From NCBI GenBank assembly GCA_965197395.1, contig CBDANB010000006.1, positions 1,081,748-1,145,747 on the forward strand: 64,000 nt of DNA. Reading direction: 5' to 3'. Both the position numbers and the translations under genes were made by a program. The notes beneath the pieces were generated by a model. That model saw only the letters and a program-made list of their open reading frames with translations, was not told the DNA's origin and did not search any database. Shown piece by piece: positions 8,284 to 18,195 of the stretch. Origin of the DNA: CAZYFH01 sp965197395. Its GTDB lineage: Bacteria > Acidobacteriota > Vicinamibacteria > Vicinamibacterales > UBA8438. Numbering within the stretch: position 1 is the stretch's first letter; every line of letters begins with the position of its first letter.

Positions 8284-10362
8284 TCACGGCTCCACGGTGA
8301 TCTGGCCGATCGCCCACGGGTGGTCCGTGCAGTGATAGAGGAACGTGCCGGCGTCGTCGAGGGTGATATAGGCCGACAACGCGGGCTCGAGCGTCGCCGT
8401 GCTCCAGCTCCCGTCGCGCGCCGCGATGGTGTGCGCGATCTCTCCGTTGTTGACGAACCGCACCCGCGCGCCAGTGGTGACGAGCGCGCGCACGGGGTTA
8501 AACCGGTGCTCGTCGAACCCGTATCGTTGGCCGCCCAGGTTCCCCACGCCCTCGATGAGCGTCGCGGTCTCGATGGTGTCGGTCTCGCGCGCGACGGGGT
8601 GAGGCCGTTCGTAGCCTACCCAAGGGTCGAGCACCGGCTCGCCGCGAGCGGGGACGGCGCCGTCCAGCGTGAAGGCCCAGAGCTCGGGCCCCATCGCGAT
8701 CGCGATGAACTGCGTGCCGTCGAGCTCGTACGTGCTCGCCGGTCCCGGCCGCAGCATCGCCCCGGCGGGGCTGGTGCGAAACGTCCATGCCCGCTCGCCG
8801 GTCCGCGCGTCATACGCCTCGACCTGCCCGCCGGCGGAGCCCCGGAACATCAGTCCGCCGGCCGTCGTCAGCGGGCCGCTCGTGAAGGCGATCGGGCCGA
8901 GCACCTCCGACGGCACCTCGTGTTTCCAGACGACGTGGCTGGTTCGGCTGTCGACGGCGGCCAGGATGCCGACCGGGTCGGGGAGCGTGAGCTCGTTGGG
9001 ATCGTAGCTGATAAGCCACGGATCCGCGAAGCGGCGCGCGCGGCCGACGATCGCCAGGCCTTGCGCGTAGATGAAGCCGGTCTGTGGGCTGAACGACATC
9101 GGCGAGACCCGCACCAACGGGACCGGCACGCCGGGCGCCACGACGGTGTGCTCATTCACGGAGGGCGGCGTGAAGCCGCTGCAGTTGAGCTCGAACGGCG
9201 GTGGCACGCGGTCGCGCCAATAGGAGCAATCGGGCAGGATGCTCTCACCCGTCACCGGGAACGGCTGGGTCGGCGCGGTCCGCTGATGCGCGTCCTGCGG
9301 CACCGCGCGGTCCTCGATCGGGAAGAGCGGCTCACCGGTCTCCCGGTCGAAGAGGAAGAGGTGGCCATCGGCCCGCATCGCCGCCAGTGCCTTGCGCGGG
9401 GCGCCCGTCCCGACGTCGTGCTCGTAGAGCAGCAGCGGTGTGGCGATATCGGCGTCCCAGACGTCGTGCCTGACCACCTGATAGTGCCAGCGCCGCTCGC
9501 CGGTCTCCATGTCGAGCGCGAGCACCGAGGCGGTGAACAGGTTGTCGCCCGCGCGGATCTCGCCGCCGAACATCGGGACCGGGTTGCCGGTCGCGAAGTA
9601 GACCATGCCCAGGTCGGGGTCGACCGTCCCCACCAGCCAGACGCCGCCGCCGCCGAGCTCCCAGGTATTGGAGTCCTGCGGCCACGTGTCGTGACCGAAC
9701 TCGCCCGGCCGCGGCACGACGAAGAACGTCCACTGAATCTCGCCGGTCGCGGCATCGAGGGCGAGGACGCGCCCCTGCCCGCCGGCATCGCCGTTCGCGA
9801 GTCCGACGAACACCTTGCCGCGCGCGTACATCGGCGCCGAGGTGACCGCCTCGCCCGCCTCCGGCGGCACGCTGCCCACCGGCTCGGCCCAGACGAGCTC
9901 GCCCGTCTCCTGGCGGAGCGCCGCCACCTCCGCGCTGCGCAGCCCGACGAAGACCAGCCCGTCACCCAGCGCGGCGCCCTGCCACGACGGGACCCTTCGG
10001 GCCTCGTCGTCGCTCGGCTGCCAGCGCCAGATGGTCTCGCCGGTCCGGGCGTCGATGGCGAACACGTTGGCCCCGCCGGTCAGGTAGAGGACGCCGTCCT
10101 TGACGACCGGGGTCGCCCGCGACGACGCGCCACCTTCGAGCCGCGTGGTCCAGGCGCCGCCCAGCCGATTGACCGTGTCGGTCGTGATGTCGGTGAGCGT
10201 GGAGTGGCGCGAGCTCGACCAGTTGCCGCCAACGACCGGCCAGTCCACTGCGGGATAGCCACGACCAGGCTCGGGGCCTTGCCCCTCGAGGCCCCAGGGC
10301 GTGATCAGCGCAACAACACCGGCGGCAAGTGCCACGACGACGCCATGCTGAAATCTGCGCAT
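8284..10362 (-). CDS. Secreted PQQ-type quinoprotein dehydrogenase with C-terminal cupredoxin domain
   Basis: The 692-residue protein has an N-terminal signal segment (MRRFQHGVVVALAAGVVALI) ending near GLEGQ. About 550 residues of beta-propeller follow, with the tryptophan-docking pattern of quinoproteins (VFAIDARTGETIWRWQP, VLALDAATGEIQWTF, VEAYDARTGERAWTFRTSP). The last 90 residues form a plastocyanin-like fold with copper-ligand candidates His in IAHTIAARDG and Cys/His in LYHCTDHPWAIGQ. It probably oxidises a periplasmic alcohol or sugar and passes electrons through copper to a cytochrome. The neighbouring CxxCH protein and the cytochrome at 21522 fit this. Substrate unknown; intact. Confidence 0.85.
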   Translation of the reverse strand: MRRFQHGVVVALAAGVVALITPWGLEGQGPEPGRGYPAVDWPVVGGNWSSSRHSTLTDITTDTVNRLGGAWTTRLEGGASSRATPVVKDGVLYLTGGANVFAIDARTGETIWRWQPSDDEARRVPSWQGAALGDGLVFVGLRSAEVAALRQETGELVWAEPVGSVPPEAGEAVTSAPMYARGKVFVGLANGDAGGQGRVLALDAATGEIQWTFFVVPRPGEFGHDTWPQDSNTWELGGGGVWLVGTVDPDLGMVYFATGNPVPMFGGEIRAGDNLFTASVLALDMETGERRWHYQVVRHDVWDADIATPLLLYEHDVGTGAPRKALAAMRADGHLFLFDRETGEPLFPIEDRAVPQDAHQRTAPTQPFPVTGESILPDCSYWRDRVPPPFELNCSGFTPPSVNEHTVVAPGVPVPLVRVSPMSFSPQTGFIYAQGLAIVGRARRFADPWLISYDPNELTLPDPVGILAAVDSRTSHVVWKHEVPSEVLGPIAFTSGPLTTAGGLMFRGSAGGQVEAYDARTGERAWTFRTSPAGAMLRPGPASTYELDGTQFIAIAMGPELWAFTLDGAVPARGEPVLDPWVGYERPHPVARETDTIETATLIEGVGNLGGQRYGFDEHRFNPVRALVTTGARVRFVNNGEIAHTIAARDGSWSTATLEPALSAYITLDDAGTFLYHCTDHPWAIGQITVEP

Positions 10363-10556
10363 TTCGGTTTGACCCTCCGTGAGTTCCCAGCCGTGTCAAG
10401 TGAAGCGGCCGATAGGTCGTCGTCGAGGCTCGCGATTTCGTTGCGAGTCTCGAGGTGCTCGTCCCGCGCCGTCGGCGCCACGCCGCCGACCATCAGCGGC
10501 GTAGTCTTGAAGTCGCGGATGCCGATCTCCGGGTGACGTTCAGCAGGGTGTCCGCG

Positions 10557-12722
10557 TCACTCCGCGAGGGGATACGGGCGGATCTGGAACCGGACGATCT
10601 CGCTGGTCATCCCCTTGCCGCCCTCGTTGTGCCAGTTGGCCGACGTGTCGTTGCTGGCCCACACACCGCGGCCCTTCCAGCCGGCGTTCGAGTCGTCGAT
10701 GCGCCCGTCGAGTCCGCGGGTGTAGAAGCCAAGCGGATACGGCACGCGCAGCGTGAGCATCTCGCTGCTGTCGGGGAGCAGCGCGATGAGGGAGTCGGAG
10801 GTGGTGCCGTTCACGATCGGCACGTTCGCCCCGAGCCCGAGTGTGTCGAACTGATCCACCCACATGTAGTAATGGAAGTCGGCGCTGCCGGCCGTCACGT
10901 TCTTCATCTTCGGACCCGGGGTCGCGTAGAGGGTCCAGCCCTCGAGGCAGTGTTGCCCGGTGGCGGTCGGGCCGTTGGTCACCGCGCACTTCGTGCGGTC
11001 GAAGCTCGCCAGGTGCCCGCTCCCGCCGAGTGCGGTCCAGATCAGCCCGTTGCGGTCGACATCGATCCCGCGGGGGCCGTGTCCCCACTGCGACGGCGGC
11101 ACCGCATCGGTCTCGAACGGCGGCTCGTAGACCTCGGTCATGCACGTCTCCGGGTCGAGCCGCAGGATCTGCCCCGGCACGGGGTTCGGATGCGATCGCG
11201 CAAACCAGACCGACCCGTCCACCGGGTTCGGGATGATGCCGTAGGCGTACCCGTCCATACGCTTGTCCTTGGTCGGATCGATCGGTTCGTTCGGCTCGAC
11301 GTAGTCCCCCACCTCGCCGTCACCGTTCGTGTCGAGGATCGTCGGGCACCAGCCCTGTGCCCGGCGTTCGTCGCCGGTCTCATCGAACAGCTTGGTGTTG
11401 ATCCAGCCGACCACGTTGAAGTCGCCGCTGCTCCACAGTGTGTCGTTCTCGTCGTCGGCGAACTGCAAGTGGTGTGTCGAGTAGCAGGTGTCGATCAACA
11501 CGAACTTCTGGCTAGTCGCGTCGTAATAGGACATCTGCCGGCCGCTCCGGCTCAGCGGGAACTTCTGGACCGATGGGTGGTCCGAGTCCTGGCACCACTC
11601 GGGGTTCTCGCTACGGCGGATCGACGACGTAATCCAGACCCGGTTCTTGTCGTCCATCATCGGGTTGTGCGGGTTGGCAGGTCCGGTCCGGGGCACCGGC
11701 TCGGTGCCCCAGTAGGGGGACGGCACCGGGGCGGCGGTCGGCGCCCCGTACTCGGGACTCCGCCGCGTGATGTCCACCCGTGTCGGTATCTGGAGCTCGA
11801 CCGACTGATGCCGCATCGGGTCGGCGACGGTCAGCACGCCCAGCATGTCGACGCCATACACGGGACCGTTCGCGTTCAGCGTCGGGTTGCGCTTGTCGGT
11901 GGCCACCTCATCGTGGACGAAACCCTTGGGGTTCGACCAGCCCCACTGGGTGAGGACGACGTTCCGCTCAAGCCCTTCGGGTCGTGGCGGGACCGGGGGG
12001 ACCTCGCCGGCCATGATCCGGTCGGTCCAGCCGGCGAACATCTGCAGCGACCGCTCGCGGCCCATCCGGTTCATACCGGCGTTCATGCCACCGCCGCTGC
12101 CACCGATCTGCACCCGCTGGTCCCAGGCATGCAGCGTCGAGTCATAGTCGCTGAGGTTGGGCACTTCGCGCGTGGGCAGATTGCCCATCTGATGGCACAG
12201 CTGGCAGCCGTCCTTGAGGCGGTCCACCCAGAGCGCCTGGTTGCGCATCCCGCGCGCGATCCCGTTGCCGTCGTCGCCCGTCCCCGGGAACTCGTGGGGC
12301 TCGGGCACCTCGAGCAGCGAATACCAGTAGTTGGCCGGATACACCGACGCCGCTTCCTGTGGCGTGGTCGCGGCCGCCGCCGAGATGGTCACGTCGTCGC
12401 CGGGGCGCGCGCTCTGCTTCGACGTGTCGAGCAGCCCGTAGCCACGCGCCCACACGCTGTACTCGCCGGCCGGTAGATCCGGCACCAGGAACCGGCCGTC
12501 GTCGTCGGTCACGACGATCTTCCGGAACGTCGTCTCGAGGTCGTCCGTCTCGGCGATCACCCACACGCCGGCCTCGGCGCCGTTCGGGCCGGTCACGACG
12601 CCGCCGATGTCGTTGCCGGCGGCACGGATCGGGTGCCCGGCCAGGCCGGTCGCCAGTGCCGCTATTCCGGCGATCACGACCGCCGCGCACGCCGAACCGA
12701 ACGCCGTGGGGACCTTACGCAT
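10557..12722 (-). CDS. Secreted carboxypeptidase-regulatory-domain protein with a CxxCH motif
   Basis: From the ATG at 12722 the 721-residue product has a signal peptide (TAFGSACAAVVIAGIAAL...), then a carboxypeptidase-regulatory-like domain (GGVVTGPNGAEAGVWVIAE ... DGRFLVPDLPAGEYSVWARG, residues 40-95). A single heme-c-like motif CQLCHQMG follows near residue 180. The rest is a beta-propeller-like region (GIDVDRNGLIWTALGGSG) with paired cysteines. Proteins of this architecture are common in Acidobacteriota and neighbouring oxidoreductases, with unknown substrates. It is codirectional with the quinoprotein gene about 190 bp downstream and may be co-transcribed with it. The GGAGG in the CTCC-rich stretch just upstream of the start is a reasonable ribosome site. 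Confidence 0.75.
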   Translation of the reverse strand: MRKVPTAFGSACAAVVIAGIAALATGLAGHPIRAAGNDIGGVVTGPNGAEAGVWVIAETDDLETTFRKIVVTDDDGRFLVPDLPAGEYSVWARGYGLLDTSKQSARPGDDVTISAAAATTPQEAASVYPANYWYSLLEVPEPHEFPGTGDDGNGIARGMRNQALWVDRLKDGCQLCHQMGNLPTREVPNLSDYDSTLHAWDQRVQIGGSGGGMNAGMNRMGRERSLQMFAGWTDRIMAGEVPPVPPRPEGLERNVVLTQWGWSNPKGFVHDEVATDKRNPTLNANGPVYGVDMLGVLTVADPMRHQSVELQIPTRVDITRRSPEYGAPTAAPVPSPYWGTEPVPRTGPANPHNPMMDDKNRVWITSSIRRSENPEWCQDSDHPSVQKFPLSRSGRQMSYYDATSQKFVLIDTCYSTHHLQFADDENDTLWSSGDFNVVGWINTKLFDETGDERRAQGWCPTILDTNGDGEVGDYVEPNEPIDPTKDKRMDGYAYGIIPNPVDGSVWFARSHPNPVPGQILRLDPETCMTEVYEPPFETDAVPPSQWGHGPRGIDVDRNGLIWTALGGSGHLASFDRTKCAVTNGPTATGQHCLEGWTLYATPGPKMKNVTAGSADFHYYMWVDQFDTLGLGANVPIVNGTTSDSLIALLPDSSEMLTLRVPYPLGFYTRGLDGRIDDSNAGWKGRGVWASNDTSANWHNEGGKGMTSEIVRFQIRPYPLAE

Positions 12723-12906
12723 GCCTGCCTCCTGGAGGTGGCGGGGCGCCACCGGTCAACGTCCGAAAACGCGCCCATTATAGGCCGATTTGATAGGATC
12801 CACACCCCCCGCGGTTCCTGGGACTATCCGGGTGGCCCGCGGCGGCGAGAACCGGCGTTGGTGCACGAATAGAAAGTCGCACGCCGCGGTCCCACCCACC
12901 GGTGCT

Positions 12907-13098
12907 TCATCGACCAATGGCATAAGAAGCTGGGCGACCCATCTCGGTCATCCTATTCAGCATGTTGCACGCGAGCAGCGCTTCGACCGTTCGCCCACCT
13001 GGTGTCCTGGCTCGAAGAGCATCGCCGATGATCGACTTGTACCGGAAGAGAGCGTTCTCGACTCGCCGGTGCCGGAGCCGGCGGGCATACGCGCGGCC
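12907..13098 (-). pseudogene. Transposase debris: IS6-like piece fused to an IS5 C-terminus
   Basis: The minus-strand frame reads RWCRTFGRAYARRLRHRR, which looks like the IS6 helix-turn-helix region, and continues directly into VENALFRYKSIIGDALRART and ALLACNMLNRMTEMGRP, the C-terminus of IS5-group transposases. The join suggests a deletion between two dead elements. No termini are visible. Confidence 0.6.
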
Positions 13099-13123
13099 GA
13101 AGGTGCGACACCACCGTGGGATC

Positions 13124-13852
13124 TCAAGGCCAGACGCGATCGTCCTGTCGGTTTCGCGCGTCGAAGGCTTCGAGGCCTTCGGGGGTTGCGTCGATGAACT
13201 TGACACCAACTCGGTATCCCGGTGGCGCGCCCGAACCACGCGATGGCTCCAAGGAGGCCCAGACGACTGTGGCAGGCAAGCGGATCACCTCCCCGTCGTC
13301 GGTCAATCGGATGCGAACGTGCTGTTTCGGTCGCAAGAGTGTCGGCACGATGAGTTGCGCGCCGGTTTGAGACAGCTCCGTCAGTCGTGCGGCCGTCCCG
13401 TCAACTCGCACGTCGATACCCGCACGCATTCGGAACCGGCGCGCGAATCGCCGGCCGTCGTACTCCGGAGGAAGCCGATCCCCACGGGCCGCGATGGCCT
13501 CGTCCAGTCCCACGCGATCCTGGACGAGCTGAATGTAGGCATGGACGTCGGACAGCACGCGGATCTGCACGTGGGATACTGCGGGATCGGGATCGGTGCG
13601 GATCCGGCCGATGATCTCTGCCGCGCGCGCTGTGGGCAGTAGGTCACGCTGGACCACCACGAGCCGGGGATGATAGTGCGCGATGGCATGAAACACTGCA
13701 GCCACATCGGTATCCGCGAATAGCAGGATGTCCTCGAGGAGATCTGCCTCGGATTGGAACCCGCCTACCACGGCAGAACCGGCGATCAGGAGGACAGGCG
13801 AGGCTGCCCCTGTCGCGATCTTGTTCATCCCAACACCTATGGCCTTGTCCAT
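13124..13852 (-). CDS. PilZ-domain protein with receiver-like N-terminus
   Basis: The 242-residue protein has an N-terminal alpha/beta segment resembling a degenerate response-regulator fold (HPRLVVVQRDLLPTARAAEI; no clear phospho-acceptor pocket). Its C-terminal domain begins RRFRMRAGIDVRVDG and ends GYRVGVKFIDATPEGLEAF, the hallmark of PilZ domains in Myxococcota and Acidobacteriota. The canonical RxxxR c-di-GMP motif appears only as RRFARRFR near residues 134-141, so binding of c-di-GMP is possible but unproven. Stand-alone gene; intact. Confidence 0.7.
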   Translation of the reverse strand: MDKAIGVGMNKIATGAASPVLLIAGSAVVGGFQSEADLLEDILLFADTDVAAVFHAIAHYHPRLVVVQRDLLPTARAAEIIGRIRTDPDPAVSHVQIRVLSDVHAYIQLVQDRVGLDEAIAARGDRLPPEYDGRRFARRFRMRAGIDVRVDGTAARLTELSQTGAQLIVPTLLRPKQHVRIRLTDDGEVIRLPATVVWASLEPSRGSGAPPGYRVGVKFIDATPEGLEAFDARNRQDDRVWP

Positions 13853-14392
13853 CAGCTGAGTGTCCCACGCGCCCGTGCCAGCGCCTGTGCGCGGCTGTCA
13901 CCGTCAACGTGGCGCAGGCAGCATGCGTCTCGGCATTGTCAAGTTGAGGCTGCGGGTGGCAGTGTAGGCCGATGAGCAGCCCCGCGCCGAGCTACCAAGG
14001 ATACCGATTCCCGCCCGCCATTATCAGCCACGCCGTCTGGCTCTACCATCGGTTAGTCTCAGCTTCCGCGACGCGGAGGACCTCCTGGCCCAGCGCGGTG
14101 TCACCGTCTCCTACGAGACGCTTCGCCAATGGTGTCGGACGTTCGGTCTGGTGTATACACGGGGCCTGCGGCGCCGGCGCGGGCGGATGGGCGACACGTG
14201 GTACCTGGACGGTAGGGTCGAGGCCTGGCGCGGTGGCCCGTAGGACTCCCCTTGGCTGTGTCCGGGGTTTCCCCCTTCGTGCCCGCATAGGGTCATCCGT
14301 GGCTCCGTTTCCAGGCCCCGCCTCGTCAAACGGAGCGTGCGGATTTCCCGCACTCCGCTTACCTGCCGGCTTCCCGTCAAGGGCTATGGGAC

Positions 14393-16326
14393 CTATCGAG
14401 TGGCACCCGCTGTCAGCGGGGGGACCACACGACGGACTCGGTACGCGTTGAACAGACCGAGCACGTCATACACCCACCGCCGACTCCACCGGTGCCACCC
14501 AAAACCCTGGCGGTTCCGGGCACGCATCAAATGACGCCGAACCTTCTTCTCCACCCAGCTTTTCACAAACGAGAAGCACCGGCTCGAGTGCCCGACGGCG
14601 AAGTAGGTGACCCATCCCCGTAGAACCGGGTTGATGAGAGTCACCACACGGTCGATGGGCTGGGACCGATGGCGTCGGAAGATGTCCTTCAGCTTACGCA
14701 GGAGCGCTGTACGGGCTTTCACCCGCGGCGTGTAATGCGCTCGCCACGTGCCAGTACGGCTGCGAACCCGACGGAACGCGAAGCCGAGGAATCCGAAGCT
14801 GTCCCCACGGGCCAAGTCGATGGTCTGACTCTTCTCCTCGTTGATCGTGACCTGGAGGTTGGCGAATTCCTCCCGGAGGCGTCGGTCCACGGCCGTGAGC
14901 AACCAGTCATGCCGGCGGTAGGCATCCACCAAGATCACGAGATCATCGGCGAAGCGCGCATACTCGAGGTATGTGTACTTCCCGTTCCGCGTGACCTCCT
15001 TGGCGCGCTCGAGCATCCGGTCCACCTCGTTGAGGTAGAGGTTGCTGAGCAAGGGTGAAATCACCCCGCCTTGGGGAACGCCCTTCTTGCCCGACGCCTT
15101 CAGCATCAGCTTCACCAAGCCCAGCACGTCCGCGTCGTTGACCCGTCGAGCCACCTTCGCCAAGAGCAGGTGGTGCCGCACATTGTCGAAGTAGGCGGCA
15201 AGGTCCACGTCGATGACGCGGGTCTTGTATTGCACGATGCCTTGGGCGACTCGCTGCACCGCTGCATGCGCCGTCCGCTGGGGCCGATAGCCGAACGAAC
15301 CCGGTTGGAAATCTGGCTATATCCGAGTTTCCCAAATAGCGTAAGCACCTGATATCCCAGTCTTTCCGGGGTAAATCGAGCGTTCGGCGTGTACAGGTCG
15401 ACGGTGTTGACGCGAACATAGTTGTTCGCCGGTCGACTGCAGTCCGAGGACGCAGCGGTCCAGTTCGACATCACGCATGGGCCCCCTCCCTGGGAGCCAT
15501 CTTGTCGCGCACGGACGGGCCCTGTGGAAGCTGACGGCGCCGTGGACGCACAGAACGCGCCCACCGTGCTTGGAAAACGCTGTGCGTTTTCCACGAGCTC
15601 CCACAGGGCCTTTCCAATCAAATCACCCACGAAAAACCCCGAAAGGCCCCAAAATGGCGTTGGGAAACCCGGATAGACCCGGAAATCTGCCTCGAAGATA
15701 GGTTCCAGGATGAGCTTGAGGGCTCCCTGGACCACGCGGTCGCGGATGGCCGGTATCGACAGCACGCGGACCTTCTTGCCGCCGTCCTTCGGTATCGCCT
15801 TCCGTCGATTGCGCATGGGACGATACGTGCGGGTAACCAGTTCGGCCCGCAACTGCTCAACAAACCCTGCCACCCCGTCCGCCTCGATGGCCGCGAAGGT
15901 GACCCCGTCACTGCCAGGGGCCCCCTTGTTCGCTTTGGCCAGTGAGTAGGCCGCGTGGAGCGTGTCGGTTTTGCAGACGTGGGCGTACAGGCCCCAGAAC
16001 CGCCAAGACGGTTCAGCCTTCGCCTTGACGTATATCCTCCGTCTCAGGTCTTGCAGCGTGATGGGCGCCTTCGTCATCTCGCCCCTGCCTTCCATGTTGC
16101 CGGAGGTGCTGCCGAGACAGCAGGGCTCCTTCGCTCCACGGGCATTACCCCGCTTCTGTGCTACTACAAGCCCCTCCGCCACCCTCTCGTCTTCGGTCGA
16201 CTTCCCGGGCTGCCGGTTATACGACCTACCTAGCTCTGCCGATTTCGCGACAGGACGAGGAGGGCTTCTCCAGTTGCTCGACGCGTCCTTGTCATCGTGC
16301 CGTCGCTCCCACCCCGCCGGAGCCAC
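14393..16326 (-). pseudogene. ltrA: Group II intron reverse transcriptase/maturase, interrupted by a family A element
   Basis: The N-terminal segment (ORF from 16326, probable translation start near the MTKAPITLQD region) carries AKANKGAPGSDGVTFAAIEA and RNRRKAIPKDGGKKVRVLSI, the RT0-RT2 blocks. The C-terminal segment carries GVPQGGVISPLLSNLYLNEV, the catalytic YARFADDLVI and a maturase region ending at 14393. The two halves are separated by 366 bp plus the 8-bp duplication GGAAATCT. Removing these gives EADFQPGSFGYRPQRTAHAA in frame, a perfect RT3-RT4 junction. No endonuclease domain is evident. It is inactive unless the element excises. Confidence 0.87.
15315..15680. mobile_element. Family A non-autonomous element, copy 1 (366 bp)
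   Basis: The termini are GGCTATATCCGAGTTTCCCA and, reversed, GGGTCTATCCGGGTTTCCCA. It is flanked by a perfect 8-bp duplication GGAAATCT at 15307-15314 and 15681-15688. It has no transposase frame. It contains the 90-bp nested inverted repeat shared with ISL3 leaders at 15520-15608. The 8-bp duplication and the shared module point to ISL3-family mobilisation. It splits the intron reverse transcriptase gene. Confidence 0.9.
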
Positions 16327-16939
16327 GTGCCGCGTCAGCCAGTGTGCGACACGTGATGCTGCCTTCGCCCAATAGTCGGGGGCTCGGCCTCCGGGGCCAT
16401 GACTTTCGGGGCCACCTCTGCGTTCACATTCGTTACGGCCCGATGACTCGCTGCCACCCCATGGGTGGGTCGTCGATGGGCTTCAGAGCCTCGGTTTCCC
16501 TCCTCCCTGCCATCCAGGCTACGGAGCTCCTGGCTCTTGCTCCGGCGGGACTGTCTCCCGCTGAACGCGCCAGCCTTTGCTGGACGCACAACTGTTCGTC
16601 AACATTCAGGGGCAGCAGCAGTATCTCTGGCGAGCGGTTGACGAGGACGGCGACATGCTCGACATCCTCGTGCAGTCTCGGCGCAATCGGAGGCGATCCG
16701 ATTCTTTCGCAAAGTGTTGAAAGGCCAAGGCCGCGTACCCCGCCGGCTGATCACCGACAAACTGCGAAGCTACCCGGCGGCCTCTCGGACCGTGATGCCG
16801 TCGGTCATCCACTGCGCGGATCAGTATGCGAACAACCGCGCCGAAGTCTCGCATCAACCGACACGGCAGCGCGAGCGGCAGATGCGCCGCCCGGGAGATA
16901 TGTTGCGAATCACGGTTACAGGGCACTAGCATCGGCACC

Positions 16940-18190
16940 ATGTCTTTCGGTCGACTGGGTATCGGCTTCATCGGCAGCGGCTTCATCACCCGATTCCACA
17001 TCCAGTCGATGGTGGCCGTGCGTGAGGTGGACGTGCGCGGGGTCTGGAGCCCGGCGAGCGAGCACGCCGAGTCGGCTGCAGCGCTGGCGCGCGATCTCGA
17101 CGTCGGGGACGCCCGGGCCTTCCCCTCGATCGAGGCCATGGTCGCGGACCCGGCGATCGAGGCCATCTGGCTGTGCGGACCCAATCAGGCGCGGGTCGCC
17201 AACGCCGAGGCAATCTGCGGCGCCGTCGGTGCCGGCGCAAGCCTGCGTGGTGTCGCGTGCGAAAAGCCGCTGGGGCGCACGGTTGCCGAAGCGAAGCGAG
17301 TCCGGGCACTCGTCGACGCGGCCGATCTGCACCACGGCTACCTGGAGAACCAGCTCTTCGCGCCGGCCGTGACGCGTGGCCGCGAGCTGGTCTGGCGGCG
17401 GGGCGCCGCCCTGACCGGTCGGCCCTATCTGGCCCGCGCCGCCGAAGAGCACAGCGGCCCCCACATGCCGTGGTTCTGGCGCGGCGACCTGCAGGGGGGC
17501 GGCGTGCTGAACGACATGATGTGCCACTCGGTCGAGGTGGTACGCCATCTGCTGACCGCGCCCGGCGCCCCGCGCGGGTCTATTCGCCCACGCCGCGTGA
17601 CCGGACACATCGCCGCGCTGAAGTGGACCCGCCCCACCTACAGCAAAAGGCTGCGGCAGGCGATGGGGGACGAGGTCGACTACCGCGCCCGGCCGGCCGA
17701 AGACTTCGCCAGCGTCACAGTCGAGTACGGTGCGGACGACGGCGCGACGCTCCTGGGCGAGGCCAGCACGTCGTGGAGCTACGTCGGCGCCGGGTTGCGG
17801 CTGAGCATGGAGCTGCTCGGGCCCGAGTACTCGATGTCGGTCAACAGTCTCGACACCGGCTTGAAGCTGTTCTTCAGTCGGGAGGTGCGCGGCGCGGCCG
17901 GGGAAGACCTGGTCGAGAAGCAGAACGCCGAGGTGGGGCTGATGCCGGTCGTGGTTGACGAGGCGGCCGAGTACGGCTATACGGCCGAGAACCGACACAT
18001 GTCCCGCGCGTTCCTGCGGGGCGAGAGACCCGACGTCACCTTCGACGACGGCGTCGAGGTCGTCGAGTTGCTGATGACGGCCTACATGAGCGCCGAGCAG
18101 GGGCGGACACTGGTGTTCCGACCCGACGGTCTCGACACGTTTATCCCAGCGGTGGCAAAGGGAACCTGGAAGGGACCGGGAGCAGGCTGA
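16940..18190 (+). CDS. Gfo/Idh/MocA-family oxidoreductase
   Basis: From the ATG at 16940 the 416-residue product begins with a Rossmann motif GIGFIGSGFITRFHIQSM (GxGxxG). It contains the EKPLGRTVAEAKRV block with the family-typical catalytic Lys (EKP) near residue 109, and GGGVLNDMMCHSVEVVRHLL, which corresponds to the conserved GGxxxDxxxH active-site motif (Asp and His present). Such enzymes oxidise or reduce sugars and cyclitols using NAD(P). The substrate is unknown. The gene follows an IS6 remnant by about 45 bp, so its native promoter region may have been altered. Confidence 0.85.
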   Translation: MSFGRLGIGFIGSGFITRFHIQSMVAVREVDVRGVWSPASEHAESAAALARDLDVGDARAFPSIEAMVADPAIEAIWLCGPNQARVANAEAICGAVGAGASLRGVACEKPLGRTVAEAKRVRALVDAADLHHGYLENQLFAPAVTRGRELVWRRGAALTGRPYLARAAEEHSGPHMPWFWRGDLQGGGVLNDMMCHSVEVVRHLLTAPGAPRGSIRPRRVTGHIAALKWTRPTYSKRLRQAMGDEVDYRARPAEDFASVTVEYGADDGATLLGEASTSWSYVGAGLRLSMELLGPEYSMSVNSLDTGLKLFFSREVRGAAGEDLVEKQNAEVGLMPVVVDEAAEYGYTAENRHMSRAFLRGERPDVTFDDGVEVVELLMTAYMSAEQGRTLVFRPDGLDTFIPAVAKGTWKGPGAG

Positions 18191-18195
18191 TGCCA

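Larger units (their letters stand above)
14212..16589 (-). mobile_element. Group II intron inserted antisense in the IS6 transposase gene
   Basis: On the minus strand the intron begins GTGCG at 16589 (the GUGYG consensus) and ends in AC at 14212. A domain V-like hairpin (GCGGAGTGCGGGAAATCCGC plus partner strand) lies near 14315-14360. The intron encodes a maturase-reverse transcriptase. Because the RNA would be antisense to the transposase, it would not repair that gene by splicing. The intron is itself split by a family A element at 15315-15680. Confidence 0.8.
13972..16895 (+). pseudogene. IS6-family transposase gene split by a group II intron
   Basis: The 5' part (13972-14211) encodes YRFPPAIISHAVWLYHR, then after a one-base frameshift near 14055 SFRDAEDLLAQRGVTVSYET and GRMGDTWYLD, the IS6 N-terminus. 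The 3' part (16590 onward) continues LFVNIQGQQQYLWRAVDEDG and, after a second frameshift, VPRRLITDKLRSYPAASRTV and ADQYANNRAEVSHQPTRQRE. Joining base 14211 to 16590 restores the codons for YLDELFVNIQ exactly. The C-terminal 40 or so residues are lost before the Gfo/Idh gene. Both frameshifts show it was already dead or has decayed. Confidence 0.85.

Noticed and set aside
8089..10536. 815-codon plus-strand open frame
   Set aside because: It is the antisense of the quinoprotein gene, Arg/His/Pro-rich and without any domain; a GC-driven shadow.
10455..12476. 673-codon plus-strand open frame
   Set aside because: Antisense shadow of the CxxCH carboxypeptidase-regulatory protein gene; no domain and biased composition.
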